This document shows, in pieces, positions 32,809 through 41,943 of a stretch of 64,000 bases of DNA. The DNA lies in contig CABIXV010000001.1 in the NCBI GenBank assembly GCA_902362775.1, positions 388,654 to 452,653 of the forward strand. Reading direction: 5' to 3'. The notes below the pieces were generated by a model that was not told where the DNA came from, did not search any database, and was given only the letters and a program-made list of their open reading frames with translations. The stretch's first letter is position 1; each line of letters starts with the position of its first letter. The DNA comes from Clostridiales bacterium (GTDB lineage Bacteria; Bacillota; Clostridia; Oscillospirales; Oscillospiraceae). Made by a program: the position numbers and the translations under genes.

Positions 32809-33390
32809 ATGAACGAAAAAAACTATTTTACCATTGTTGTGCCTCTTTCCCCTGATGCACAGAAAATCGTGCAAGGCAACCCATCAGCCGTCCCGCTGCG
32901 GGCGGCGGTTTGGTCGCAGGCGGCGGAACGCATGAAGCCGCTTCTGGGAGGTGTCTGCTCCCGTTTCTCTCCCGCGGTAGCCCCCTATGGAGAGCCGCTT
33001 CACCTGCCCTTCGGCGTCGCTTTGGGCGGTGCAGAAGCCGAACAGTTTCTGCTCTGCTATTTCCATGCCAGGGAAAATCAAGAGGAGGAGATCAGGAGCC
33101 GCACTCAGGCCATTCGAGCTCTGGGCAGAAAAGTTGGTCAGTTCCATCCTGATGAAGAAACGACTTTGACCGTCATGGCGTTTCGTTCTTCTGATCCTGA
33201 ACTGCATAAGCAGATGGATGTTGCCCAGCGTTTCTTTTCCGACGATATTACCGCCGCTGCGGGTCTGTACTATTTAGGCTTTGGCTCCAACTACATCAAT
33301 GAGCAGCAGGAGCGGCAGATCCTCTCCAATCCGGAGGCTTATGCTCTCTGTGTGGCTGAGCTTCAGCCAGTGGAGGAAGCAGCGCGATGA
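32809..33390 (+). CDS. Hypothetical protein of PRTRC operon
   Basis: A 193-residue soluble protein not recognised as any family. The pattern of mixed strands and helices continues to the end, with no signal peptide or membrane segment. AAAGGAG precedes the start. Its stop overlaps the next start (ATGA), so it belongs firmly to the operon. Confidence 0.7.
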   Translation: MNEKNYFTIVVPLSPDAQKIVQGNPSAVPLRAAVWSQAAERMKPLLGGVCSRFSPAVAPYGEPLHLPFGVALGGAEAEQFLLCYFHARENQEEEIRSRTQAIRALGRKVGQFHPDEETTLTVMAFRSSDPELHKQMDVAQRFFSDDITAAAGLYYLGFGSNYINEQQERQILSNPEAYALCVAELQPVEEAAR

Positions 33391-33686
33391 GGAAAGTGTT
33401 AGACCTTGGCGAACTCCATAAACAGCTCAGACAGACGGAGGAACATGAGCCGCACTTCGACGAGGAGCTAAACCCCTACCTGCTGGACACAGTTCTTCCG
33501 CAACTGGAGGGTGAGGAGCCCATCCGGCTGGAGCAAATCGACTTTGATCAGTTCGACGAAGAGGACCCGTTCACAATCCTCGACTATTATTACTGGCGGG
33601 AAAATCTTTGTAATACGATGCGCCACATCAACAGGCGGATTTCCGACATTTTGCCGTCTTGTGTGAAAACCAGAGCGTTTTTATAG
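33387..33686 (+). CDS. Small acidic hypothetical protein
   Basis: A 99-residue, strongly acidic protein (EEHEPHFDEELN, DFDQFDEEDPF) ending in a short basic tail. Acidity suggests a DNA mimic or a protein-binding adaptor, but this is speculation. It is coupled to the previous gene by ATGA and followed by an 11-base gap. Confidence 0.65.
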   Translation: MRKVLDLGELHKQLRQTEEHEPHFDEELNPYLLDTVLPQLEGEEPIRLEQIDFDQFDEEDPFTILDYYYWRENLCNTMRHINRRISDILPSCVKTRAFL

Positions 33687-33696
33687 GAGGCCGGAC

Positions 33697-34308
33697 ATGG
33701 ACGAAGATACTTTGAACGCAGCCATGAGGATCTTAAACATGGCAAAAGTGCTGGAGAGCCACGGGAAATTGAACAGGCTCATGGATATGCTTGGAGATTG
33801 CACGGAGATCACCTGGGATAATCAGTGCATGGTGGAACGGTTTGCCTGTGAGAGCGTATTTCAGAATACCAAGTGCTATGAGCAGTGCGGAAAGCAGGTC
33901 TCCCATCATGCGTATGAACCGGATCGTGAGGTCTATGTTCTGCGCGACCCGCTGCTGGACAGGTTTCATGCTTTGTGCCGGGAATATGAATCCCGAAGAG
34001 GGATAACCCGAATTGAAAACCCCTATGCGCGGGAGCTGGAGGACGCGGTCCACAGTGCTATGCGCCTCAGCAACTATAACTTTGATTACCTTTGGGTAGA
34101 CGGCTCGGAGGCGCGGAAAAGCCCCAAACTCCTGCTCTTTCTGTTCGAGGAGTTCTACTCCTTTGATGAGATTCCGAAGGCTCTGTGCGACATCCTGGAC
34201 GCCTGCCAGAGCGGAATCAGGGAATTAGAACAGGAGCTGAAGAAGCCGGCGGGCAAAGTAATTGCCCTGCCTTCTCAGCCTGCGCTGAAGCAAAAGGAGG
34301 CGGCATAA
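33697..34308 (+). CDS. Hypothetical protein upstream of PRTRC-B
   Basis: A 203-residue soluble protein with several cysteines (MVERFACESVFQNTKCYEQC) and a helical C-terminus. It is not recognised. AGGAGG precedes the ATG and its stop directly abuts the PRTRC-B start, so the two are probably expressed together. Confidence 0.7.
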   Translation: MDEDTLNAAMRILNMAKVLESHGKLNRLMDMLGDCTEITWDNQCMVERFACESVFQNTKCYEQCGKQVSHHAYEPDREVYVLRDPLLDRFHALCREYESRRGITRIENPYARELEDAVHSAMRLSNYNFDYLWVDGSEARKSPKLLLFLFEEFYSFDEIPKALCDILDACQSGIRELEQELKKPAGKVIALPSQPALKQKEAA

Positions 34309-34983
34309 ATGGAGGCCAGCAACGACATTATGATCCGCATTTCGCCCAATGAGGGCAAAATCACCGTGGAAGAGGACGCGCAAGGTGTCTTCTCCCGGAA
34401 AAGCATCACCGAGGAAGATCTGCTTCGGTGCTTCAAAGACAGCCTGCGGACAGCAGACGAGGGCTATCACAGCGGTTTCCTGCCGCTGAATACTATCTCG
34501 CTCTATCAAAGCGAGACGGTAAAACGCTTCGTTCTCTGGCACCCCAGGCTGTACGCCGATGTTTCGGTCTACGATACGCCCTATCCCCACTTCCCGATCC
34601 CTCGTCTGGTATTTGGCTTTTCGCTCAATCAAGAGGGGAAAGCATCCCATTGCCGGATTGGGGTGGTGGCGGATGAAATCCCGACCCCGGAGACACCCAT
34701 GTACTACTATCCATTTTCCAATGTGAGCCGCGAAAGCGGGAGCCTTTGCGTGGGAGCCAACACGCTGCCAATCTATAAAAAGCCGCACAAGGCACACAAC
34801 CTTCCAGCGTTTCTCCTGAGTATTCCGAACAACATGCACTATTACAGCAGCTCCAACAACAAGTTAGGACTGGAATATCGGGAACTCATGGAGCATCTGA
34901 AGGACAAAGACCCCGAATACTACTATTCGGACATTCTCATCCCCAAAAAGGAAACGCTCGGCGAGTTTATTCAACGGGCCTAA
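34309..34983 (+). CDS. PRTRC system protein B (E2-like)
   Basis: A 224-residue protein of the PRTRC-B family, described as having an E2 ubiquitin-conjugating fold. The stretch PFSNVSRESGSLCVGANTL (about 135-154) resembles the E2 active-site pattern HPNV...G-x-(V/I)-C-L, making Cys147 the likely catalytic cysteine. AAAAGGAGGCGG lies before the start. With the ThiF and JAB genes 5 kb upstream it completes E1, E2 and peptidase components on one operon. Confidence 0.85.
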   Translation: MEASNDIMIRISPNEGKITVEEDAQGVFSRKSITEEDLLRCFKDSLRTADEGYHSGFLPLNTISLYQSETVKRFVLWHPRLYADVSVYDTPYPHFPIPRLVFGFSLNQEGKASHCRIGVVADEIPTPETPMYYYPFSNVSRESGSLCVGANTLPIYKKPHKAHNLPAFLLSIPNNMHYYSSSNNKLGLEYRELMEHLKDKDPEYYYSDILIPKKETLGEFIQRA

Positions 34984-34996
34984 AGGAGCGAATATC

Positions 34997-35962
34997 ATGT
35001 GGAACAAATCAGCGGAAGAACTTCGGGCGGCCCTTTCCGCCCCCTTTCAGAGCGCCGACATTGAGTGGCGGATCTCCGCGACCAATTCAGCAAAGACCAG
35101 CGGCCTGGCAGTGCCCTATGTGACCAACCGAGCCATCCAAACCCGGCTGGACAGCACAGTGGGCATCGACGGCTGGCACAATGATTTTGTGCCGTGGAAA
35201 GGCGAGAGCGCCCAGCTGTGCGGCATTTCCATCTATTTTCCGTCCCAGGAGGCGTGGATCACCAAATGGGACGGGGCCGATGACAGCGATATTGAATCGG
35301 TCAAGGGCGGCCTCAGCGACAGTATGAAGCGGGCCGCGGTTGAGTGGGGCATCGGCCGGTATCTCTACGGCATGACGCAAAAATGGGTCTCCATTGAGCA
35401 GAGGGGAAAAGGGTATGTGATCTGCAACGACGAACGCCCCACCTTGGACGCCGTCCATGATCAGTGGGTGCAGTCACTCCAGCAGAAAAAGGACCACCCC
35501 GGCGAACAGGACAAACAGGGCCATCACACCCGGAGCCAATCTGCCGATCCCAATGGCCGTCCCCGCCAGCAGGGCGGACAGCCTGCCCCTCAGAGGCAGG
35601 GCGCAACCCCTCCGCCGCAGCCGCCGCAGGCACAGCCCGGGCGCCCGCCCCAGCAAGCCCCTCAGATGCAGGGACAGCCTTCCCAAGGCCAGACCTCCGC
35701 TTCCGGCATCCCGGCCGGGTGCTATCTGGTGACCGGCGCTGTCCTCAAGCCGACGATGAGCGGAAACAGCCGCACCAGCGTCCAGGTCAGGGACAGCGCG
35801 GGACAGGTCTTTCAGGCATATACCCGGGGCGCCGACAGCCGGCTTGCGCCGGGACTGATCCTGACAAACGCGAATTTTTCCACGCAGCACAGCAACGGCG
35901 TCACCTTCTATATTTTGGAGGCATACCAGATCCTCGACCTGGGCTCAGAACAGGCCGCATAA
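34997..35962 (+). CDS. Rad52/Rad22-like single-strand annealing protein
   Basis: A 321-residue protein. Residues 1-150 form a Rad52-type domain: GWHNDFVPWKGES and the diagnostic GGLSDSMKRAAVEWGIGRYLYG. A Gln/Pro/Gly-rich linker (about 170-240) follows. The last 80 residues (GCYLVTGAVLKPTMSG ...) look like a separate beta domain. Such proteins anneal complementary single strands in phage and plasmid recombination. It is directly upstream of an SMC-like ATPase, a usual partner. Confidence 0.85.
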   Translation: MWNKSAEELRAALSAPFQSADIEWRISATNSAKTSGLAVPYVTNRAIQTRLDSTVGIDGWHNDFVPWKGESAQLCGISIYFPSQEAWITKWDGADDSDIESVKGGLSDSMKRAAVEWGIGRYLYGMTQKWVSIEQRGKGYVICNDERPTLDAVHDQWVQSLQQKKDHPGEQDKQGHHTRSQSADPNGRPRQQGGQPAPQRQGATPPPQPPQAQPGRPPQQAPQMQGQPSQGQTSASGIPAGCYLVTGAVLKPTMSGNSRTSVQVRDSAGQVFQAYTRGADSRLAPGLILTNANFSTQHSNGVTFYILEAYQILDLGSEQAA

Positions 35963-35978
35963 GTAAGGAGGCAATCAA

Positions 35979-37847
35979 ATGATCCAACCGATCAAGCAAT
36001 TCCGCGTGACCCGGCTTACAATCAGCGGGTTTAAGGGATATGCGGACCAGAAGACCTTTCAGTTTGGCGGCATGAATGTGATCTCCGGCCATATGGGCGT
36101 GGGGAAAAGCAGCATTGCCGACGCCATCGCCTTTGCCATCACCGGCGTAGGCTTCTATGCCGGCGCGAAGATTGACTACCTCTATCATCAGGATACCCGT
36201 GATTTGCTGGTAGAGCTGGAGTTTGAGGATGAGTCCGGCAAACTTCGGACCCTCGCCCGCCATCGCAAGGATGACAAAATGGACATCACGCTGGATGGTG
36301 TCCGCATCGGCCAGGGGGATCTCACCACCATGTTTGGAGAGCGCGATCTTTTCCTGTCGATGTTCAACCCGCAATACTTTATCAATGTTTTGGGCAGTAA
36401 GGGCCGCAACCTTTTGGAGCGGTATCTGCCGGAGGTGCCCAAGGCGGAAGTTCTCGCTCAGCTCAGCGACCAGACGCGGGCACTGCTGGAAAAGCAGGAG
36501 TTTCTATCCGCGGAGGCTTACTCCAAGCAGCTGCGCGAACAAGTGACCGACATAGAAAAGGATATGGTCTATATCCAGGGGCAGATTGACCTGCACGCCT
36601 CTCAACAGAAGGAGCAGGCACAGGAGCTCATGGAAGCTCAGGTAAGGCATACACAGCTTCAGGAGCGAATCGGTGAACTGGAGCGTAAGCGCACCACAGG
36701 TTTTGACGGAAACAGTATGATCGACCGTCTGGCCGACTTATACGCCCGTTATGAAGAATTACAGCGGGAGAATCCAGTGATTGCCGATACGGCAAACCTG
36801 GATCTTCAAATTCACGCCGCAGCTGAGAAGCTGGCCCGCCGCAAGGCGGACGCCTACCAGAGCAAGTATGCCGCCGCACTGGCCCAGGCGCAGGAGCGTA
36901 TCCACAGGCTCAGTATGGAGTTCAAGCGAACCAAGCATATCCACGACGGCCTGACGGCGGGGGTGCAGTGCCCCATGTGCCGCCAGACCATCACGGAGCA
37001 GACATTGCCGCAGGTGAAGGGGGAATTTGCCGCCTCCCTGCGCCGCATCCAGGCCGAAGGCTGCCAGCTCACCGCCCAGTGCAAAGAAGTCCAGGAGTTG
37101 GACGCCAAGGCGCGGACCGTTTTTGAGCAGTTTCGGGAGGACGATATTGCCGCCGGAGAAGCCGAGCTTGAGGAACTCAGCGGCCAACGTAAACAGGCGC
37201 TTGAACAGGCGGAGGAACGGCGAAATTTCCACCAGCAAGAGCTTGAGCGCCTGCACAGCGAGATCCAGAGCACCGAGCTGGACCGGGAATGCGGTATGCT
37301 CAGCCAGGAGGAAATCGAGGAACTGAACAGGGCCCGCACGGAGTTTGCCGGGCTCAATGCCAAAATTGAGGTGCTGTCGAAGCTGGTCCAGGCCTCTCCG
37401 GAGGCTGCGGGGAAGCAGGAGCAGGACATCAAGCAGATGCAGGCCTCCATCCAGCAAAAGAAGGAGCTTCTTTCCGCCCTGGCCTTCTATATCTCAAAGC
37501 GGGTGGAGATCAACTTCTCTAAGCTCAGGATGAACCGGGTGTCGATCACCCTCTATGATGTGGTGAAGAGCACCGGCGAAGTCAAGGATGTATTCCGCTT
37601 CACCTATGAGGGCCGCGACTACATTTGTCTGTCTCACTCCGAGCGAATTCGGGCTGGACTGGAAGTTGCGGAGCTGATCAAGCGTCTGCTGGGCGTCGAG
37701 TACCCGACTTTTATCGACGATGTGGAGTCCGTTCCCGTCATCGACAATGTTCGCCCCACGGGGCAGGTGTTTATCGCCAAAGTGATCAAGGGCACCGCGC
37801 TGCAGGTCCAGGTGGCCGACAATACGGGTGTCCCGAAAGCCGCATAA
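35979..37847 (+). CDS. SMC/Rad50-like ATPase
   Basis: A 622-residue ATPase with Walker A GHMGVGKSS at 37-45, two long coiled coils, a zinc-hook-like CPMC near residue 330, and a C-terminal lobe with LSHSERIRAGLE (signature) and YPTFIDDVESV (Walker B). This is the RecN/SbcC/Rad50-type layout in a shortened form. No SbcD nuclease is adjacent. It probably handles DNA ends with the Rad52-like protein. Confidence 0.85.
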   Translation: MIQPIKQFRVTRLTISGFKGYADQKTFQFGGMNVISGHMGVGKSSIADAIAFAITGVGFYAGAKIDYLYHQDTRDLLVELEFEDESGKLRTLARHRKDDKMDITLDGVRIGQGDLTTMFGERDLFLSMFNPQYFINVLGSKGRNLLERYLPEVPKAEVLAQLSDQTRALLEKQEFLSAEAYSKQLREQVTDIEKDMVYIQGQIDLHASQQKEQAQELMEAQVRHTQLQERIGELERKRTTGFDGNSMIDRLADLYARYEELQRENPVIADTANLDLQIHAAAEKLARRKADAYQSKYAAALAQAQERIHRLSMEFKRTKHIHDGLTAGVQCPMCRQTITEQTLPQVKGEFAASLRRIQAEGCQLTAQCKEVQELDAKARTVFEQFREDDIAAGEAELEELSGQRKQALEQAEERRNFHQQELERLHSEIQSTELDRECGMLSQEEIEELNRARTEFAGLNAKIEVLSKLVQASPEAAGKQEQDIKQMQASIQQKKELLSALAFYISKRVEINFSKLRMNRVSITLYDVVKSTGEVKDVFRFTYEGRDYICLSHSERIRAGLEVAELIKRLLGVEYPTFIDDVESVPVIDNVRPTGQVFIAKVIKGTALQVQVADNTGVPKAA

Positions 37848-37861
37848 AACGGTGAGCGCCT

Positions 37862-39292
37862 ATGGGCAAGCACCGTTCCGGCCATTCTTATCAGGAATTT
37901 CCGATCCTGAATGTGGCGAGAAGATGTGGGCTTGTCCTGAATGACCGCACGCTGGAATGGGAGGAGGTGGAAGCCTCCTGCCCATTCTGCGGCGACCACG
38001 GGCCAGGGAAACACCATCTCTTTCTCAACACCACCAGAAATATTTTCCGCTGTGTGCTCTGCGGAGAAAAGGGCAACAGCGTGTCCCTCTATGCCAAGAT
38101 GGAGGGGGTTTCAAACCGGCAGGCGTTTCGGGCGTTATCGGAGGACAGCGTTCTTTACCGGTTTCCCCAGCAGCCCCTGTCACAAAAACCGGCGGAACGG
38201 GAGCCCAGCTCCCTGGCCGTCCGGCACAATGTCTACTATGATATGCTCATGCACCTGGAGCTCTCCCCCAAGCACAAAGCCGATCTTTTGGCTCGGGGAT
38301 TGAGTGAGGAGCGTATTGAGCAAAACATGTACCGCACTCTGCCCATGTCCAGCTCCGCCCGGCGTTTTCTGGCGGGCATCCTTTCCGACTTTCACAATCT
38401 GGAGGGCGTCCCGGGCTTCTATGTTGACCGGGGATACTGGAACATCCTCGGCCATTCGGGGCTTCTGGTGCCGTGCCGCGACAGGAACGGCTATATCCAG
38501 GGTCTCCAGATCCGGCTGGATGATGAGACCAAGCCGGATCGAAAATACCGGTGGCTCTCCAGCCGCGGCAAGGCTCATGGGACCCGCAGCTACTCCTATA
38601 TCCATGTCACCGGGAATATCCATGCCAGGACCGCCTATCTCACAGAGGGAGGCTTAAAAGGCGATGTGGCCAGCTTCCTGGATCACGACGCGCTCTTTCT
38701 CTGCTTTGCTGGCGTGACGGCCATCGCCGGCCTCAAGGATGCGCTCCAGTCCATGGAGAATCTGGAAGAGGTCGTGGTTGCCCTGGACATGGATAAGCTG
38801 GTCAACTGGCGGGTGCGAAACGCCCTGGGAAAAATCCTGGAAACGGTACAGAGCATACCCAATCTCCGGGTACGCCTGATGAACTGGAACATGACCTTCA
38901 AGGGCGTGGACGACTTCTACAAGGCCCGCAATGAAGCGGCCTCAAAGGGTGTGAACATTTTGGATATGACTTCAAACTTTATCACCATGCGCCTGGAAAG
39001 CCTGTGGAAACAGGAATATCCCGAGCAGGACCGCGGCTTTATCCACACCTGCGAGTGGGAGGAATTAACAGTTCCGATAGACCAGCTGACTGCCGGGAAA
39101 CCTGCGGACATGAAGAAAGCGCAATACTATCTGAAGCTCCTGTGGGCAGGCAAAGTGGACTTTCCGCCCCTTGTCAGCGTCAACGGCGTGGTGATCGACG
39201 GCCTGCACCGATTCTGGGCCTATCAGCAGATGGGGTATCAGACGGTGACGGTCTATCAGAACAAGCCGTGGGCCATGCCCACAGCGGCATAG
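37862..39292 (+). CDS. DNA primase with ParB-like C-terminal domain
   Basis: A 476-residue protein. The N-terminus is a CHC2-type zinc-binding primase domain (CPFCGDHG ... FRCVLCGEKGNSVSLY; Cys40, Cys43, Cys64, Cys67). The middle is a Toprim-like region with TEGGLKGDV and VVALDMDKL carrying the metal-binding acidic residues. The last 90 residues contain VVIDGLHRFWAYQQMGYQTVTVY, which matches the ParB/sulfiredoxin-like motif DGxHRxxA. Primase activity for element replication is likely. The ParB-like tail is unusual and may bind DNA or nucleotides. Confidence 0.82.
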   Translation: MGKHRSGHSYQEFPILNVARRCGLVLNDRTLEWEEVEASCPFCGDHGPGKHHLFLNTTRNIFRCVLCGEKGNSVSLYAKMEGVSNRQAFRALSEDSVLYRFPQQPLSQKPAEREPSSLAVRHNVYYDMLMHLELSPKHKADLLARGLSEERIEQNMYRTLPMSSSARRFLAGILSDFHNLEGVPGFYVDRGYWNILGHSGLLVPCRDRNGYIQGLQIRLDDETKPDRKYRWLSSRGKAHGTRSYSYIHVTGNIHARTAYLTEGGLKGDVASFLDHDALFLCFAGVTAIAGLKDALQSMENLEEVVVALDMDKLVNWRVRNALGKILETVQSIPNLRVRLMNWNMTFKGVDDFYKARNEAASKGVNILDMTSNFITMRLESLWKQEYPEQDRGFIHTCEWEELTVPIDQLTAGKPADMKKAQYYLKLLWAGKVDFPPLVSVNGVVIDGLHRFWAYQQMGYQTVTVYQNKPWAMPTAA

Positions 39293-39317
39293 GGCCCGCC
39301 AGCGAAAGGAGAACGCT

Positions 39318-39494
39318 TTGCCAACCAACCGTTTATGCTGCTGGTGTGGAGCTCCGGCAGAGTTTTCCACATACCGGACGATTTATGTGGACACGGAATA
39401 CGAACAGGCAAGCCGGTACTTTGAGTGTGCGGCCTGCCATCAAAAGGCAACCAAAGATTTGATTTCGGAGGTAAAAAACAATGTTGAACAATGA
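39318..39494 (+). CDS. Small zinc-ribbon protein with TTG start
   Basis: A 58-residue protein that starts at TTG (39318), six bases after AAAGGAG. It has two CxxC pairs (LCCWCGAPAEF and FECAACHQ) for one zinc. Its last 14 bases overlap the next gene. Position, ribosome site and zinc pattern support it as real. Confidence 0.65.
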   Translation: MPTNRLCCWCGAPAEFSTYRTIYVDTEYEQASRYFECAACHQKATKDLISEVKNNVEQ

Positions 39495-40476
39495 GAAAAC
39501 CATCCGCTTTGAAGACTTTGCCGCCGTTTCTCAGGACGGCGGAGATGTTTTGGGAAAGGTGCTGTACTATTCACTTTCCAGCATCCTGATCGACCGGGAC
39601 GAGTTGGAAAGCCTGTGTGACGCCGTAGGATTTCCCAAGGGCAGGAGCAATCGGACTGCCATGGGGGACGCTTTTCGTTCCGCCACCGGCGATATTTACG
39701 AGCGCCGGGTAGTGAAAACCGACAGCGGCCCACAGATCTTCAAGGTGTACTGCCGGGATAACAAAGGTGGAAACGCCTCTGTGATCTCCCGTGAGCTGGT
39801 CAAGGAGACCGTGCATGAGGACACCAATGAATACCGCAAGCTGGCCAACATCACCTTCAATAAGACCAGCAAGCTGTTTTCCTATGATAATCTTGTCTCC
39901 GATCCGTTCATCGACCCGCTTCCGTACTGTATGGAGGCGCAGAGGCTTTTTGAACTCTACCAGAACTGCGCCGGCCGGCGGCAGATTGAAACCCTACTGG
40001 AGAACTATGTGGACTCTATGCAGGCCGTCAAAATAGGCCGGGGGCATTTCTTTTTCGTTCCCCGGGACTTTGCCGCCAGATTGCAGGTGTTTGAGGACTT
40101 TGTGGAGATGCTGGAGGAGCATAACCAGCTCAAGCGTCCCGACCGTGATCCGCTGGAGGTCAACAGCATTTATGTTGTAGACGACGCCAAACAGCGCAAG
40201 AAGATGACTGCCGCCTTCTATCGGTCTGTCCGCAGGGAGATTGCCGAGTATGAGGAGCGCGTCACCCACCTGATCCAGAGCGGAAGCCAGAGCCCCAAGA
40301 TCATGGATCGCTGGGTCATGCGCATCCAGGGCCTGGAGGAGAAGAAGCGGAATTATGAGAATATTCTAAAGCGCGAGCTTACCGACCTGGACGAGGAGTT
40401 TACCTCTCTCCGCTACCTGTCGGACGAGCTTCGGATCAGAGCGGCAGGGCTCCGCGTCCATCAAAAGGCCGCTTAA
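39481..40476 (+). CDS. DUF6744-like hypothetical protein
   Basis: A 331-residue soluble protein. The segment SILIDRDELESLCDAVGFPKG ... DAFRSATG recalls proteins annotated DUF6744 (recalled, not searched). The C-terminal 110 residues are coiled-coil-like (EEKKRNYENILKRELTDLDEE). GGAGG precedes the start. Its place in the PRTRC/replication operon suggests a DNA-linked role, but none can be read from sequence. Confidence 0.65.
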   Translation: MLNNEKTIRFEDFAAVSQDGGDVLGKVLYYSLSSILIDRDELESLCDAVGFPKGRSNRTAMGDAFRSATGDIYERRVVKTDSGPQIFKVYCRDNKGGNASVISRELVKETVHEDTNEYRKLANITFNKTSKLFSYDNLVSDPFIDPLPYCMEAQRLFELYQNCAGRRQIETLLENYVDSMQAVKIGRGHFFFVPRDFAARLQVFEDFVEMLEEHNQLKRPDRDPLEVNSIYVVDDAKQRKKMTAAFYRSVRREIAEYEERVTHLIQSGSQSPKIMDRWVMRIQGLEEKKRNYENILKRELTDLDEEFTSLRYLSDELRIRAAGLRVHQKAA

Positions 40477-40499
40477 AATACCTGGAATGGAGGAGCAAG

Positions 40500-40916
40500 A
40501 TGAACAAGGAAAAGAAGGATAGGCCGAGCATCGAAGCCCCCCAAGCAGTCAAGCATCCAGATAAGCACCCGCCGTGTTACCGTTCGGAAACACGCAATCC
40601 CTATCCGCTCTGCCTGGGATGGGGAATGAAAGCCTGTGCCCATTGCTGCCTTTGGACAGACTATGATTCCGATGAGGACGAAAGCCGTGTAAACCTTCCG
40701 CTCTCCCTGGCGCAGCTTCAGGAGATGGACGGCACTCCCGCCTGGTGGGAGTGCGGACCAGAATACAGCTGCTGGGGTATTATTGCCGTGGACAGTAGCG
40801 GGCGTTGGGAGGGCATCCCCTTCTTTCAGGGACGATGGCGTGAAGTCAATTTTGTGTATAACATCGAAGCACGCAACATGGAGATCTACCGCCATCCGCC
40901 CTATGAGGAAACCTGA
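40500..40916 (+). CDS. Hypothetical protein, cysteine/tryptophan-rich
   Basis: A 138-residue protein with a cysteine group (LCLGWGMKACAHCCLW) and several tryptophans, possibly metal-binding. It is not recognised. TGGAGGAG lies before the ATG, 23 bases after the previous gene. Confidence 0.6.
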   Translation: MNKEKKDRPSIEAPQAVKHPDKHPPCYRSETRNPYPLCLGWGMKACAHCCLWTDYDSDEDESRVNLPLSLAQLQEMDGTPAWWECGPEYSCWGIIAVDSSGRWEGIPFFQGRWREVNFVYNIEARNMEIYRHPPYEET

Positions 40917-40994
40917 TAAACCGCGTCCCCGCTTTTCTGGCGGAACAAGTTCGGGACGCCGCATAAAAAACAAACCGGAGAGGAGCACCTTGAT

Positions 40995-41303
40995 ATGACC
41001 TACCAAGGGAAAGAAGTTTTTACCTCGGACGATTTCGACTATGCCGCCGCAAAGCCTGGAGACTATGTAGAGGAGGCCGTGGTGGATGCGGCGATGAACT
41101 GCCTGCCGCCCATCTGCATGAGCAGCGCCTGCGCGCAAATGGGGGACCCCTATGGTATGCGCCAGGACCCTACAACTGGGGCATGGAGATCCACCTACGC
41201 CACATTCAAGCGTTGTCTGGATGTCTCCGGTATCTGGGAGTATTGTGGACATTGTTTTTCGGGCGAGACCGTAGAGCGCGGGACGCCGCCACCCAATATG
41301 TAA
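40995..41303 (+). CDS. Hypothetical protein at the end of the PRTRC operon
   Basis: A 102-residue protein with five cysteines, including CMSSAC and YCGHC. It is not recognised. AGAGGAG precedes its start. A strong terminator follows 60 bases later, so it is the last gene of the 14-kb operon. Confidence 0.6.
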   Translation: MTYQGKEVFTSDDFDYAAAKPGDYVEEAVVDAAMNCLPPICMSSACAQMGDPYGMRQDPTTGAWRSTYATFKRCLDVSGIWEYCGHCFSGETVERGTPPPNM

Positions 41304-41364
41304 CACACCAAATTAAGTAAAGAGCCAATCAACGCTCCGGCCGCAGGCGCGGCCAATGAAAAAA

Positions 41365-41401
41365 GCCCGAGGGGATACGCCGCATAGCGTACCCCTCGGG
41401 C
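41365..41401. terminator. Bidirectional terminator after the PRTRC operon
   Basis: GCCCGAGGGG and CCCCTCGGGC pair, extended by TACGC/GCGTA with a bulged A. It is preceded by six A and followed by TTTTATT, so it can stop both the operon and the convergent XRE gene. Confidence 0.85.
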
Positions 41402-41420
41402 ACTTTTATTGAGAGACGGC

Positions 41421-41756
41421 TTACTGCTCCGCTCCACCCTCCCGCAGAGGAAGGGAAAGGCGCTGGATCATGGCCAGTGCCAGGGCCGCATCCTGTTCGC
41501 TCAACTTCCGGATGGCGTCAATGGCTTTTTGCACGGTGGGAGACTCAACATTCTCCTCGTCAAAGAACTCAGACAGGCTCATATTGAAATAATCCGCGAT
41601 ATTAAATAGCTCCTGTGTTGATGGCTTGGACTTTCCGGAGGTAATGCTCTGGATATAGCTTTTGCTGTGGCCCAGCTCCAGCGACATCTGATATTCTGAG
41701 ATATTCCGAGCCATCCGGAGTTGAGTAATACGCTTTGCGATATAGCTTTCCTCCAA
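41421..41756 (-). CDS. XRE-family regulator
   Basis: A 111-residue protein with an N-terminal HTH_3 domain (ARNISEYQMSLELGHSKSYIQSI, then ELFNIADYFNMSLSEFF) and a short helical tail. It starts at TTG (41756) after GAGGTGATACCTG. It is divergent from the Spo0A-like gene and shares a compact control region with it. Confidence 0.85.
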   Translation of the reverse strand: MEESYIAKRITQLRMARNISEYQMSLELGHSKSYIQSITSGKSKPSTQELFNIADYFNMSLSEFFDEENVESPTVQKAIDAIRKLSEQDAALALAMIQRLSLPLREGGAEQ

Positions 41757-41820
41757 CAGGTATCACCTCTTTATGTTGATGATACCCGATTATTCAAAAA
41801 CAATGTTCGCTGGCAGCGTG

Positions 41821-41849
41821 ATTATATTTTGGTATTAGGCCGCTGTCAC
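41821..41849 (-). promoter_or_regulatory. Promoter of the XRE gene
   Basis: On the minus strand GTGACA and TATAAT are separated by 17 bases. It abuts the divergent plus-strand promoter. Confidence 0.65.
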
Positions 41850-41878
41850 TTGTTATTTACCGCTTATACTTGTATAAT
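41850..41878 (+). promoter_or_regulatory. Promoter of the Spo0A-C-like gene
   Basis: TTGTTA and TATAAT are separated by 17 bases, with TG directly before the -10. The two divergent -35 elements are adjacent, so one bound regulator could affect both. Confidence 0.7.
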
Positions 41879-41943
41879 TTTATTTATATCATTCCGCTGT
41901 AATCGGTAGAGTTGATACTGCCGAGCGAAATAGGAAAGGGAGC

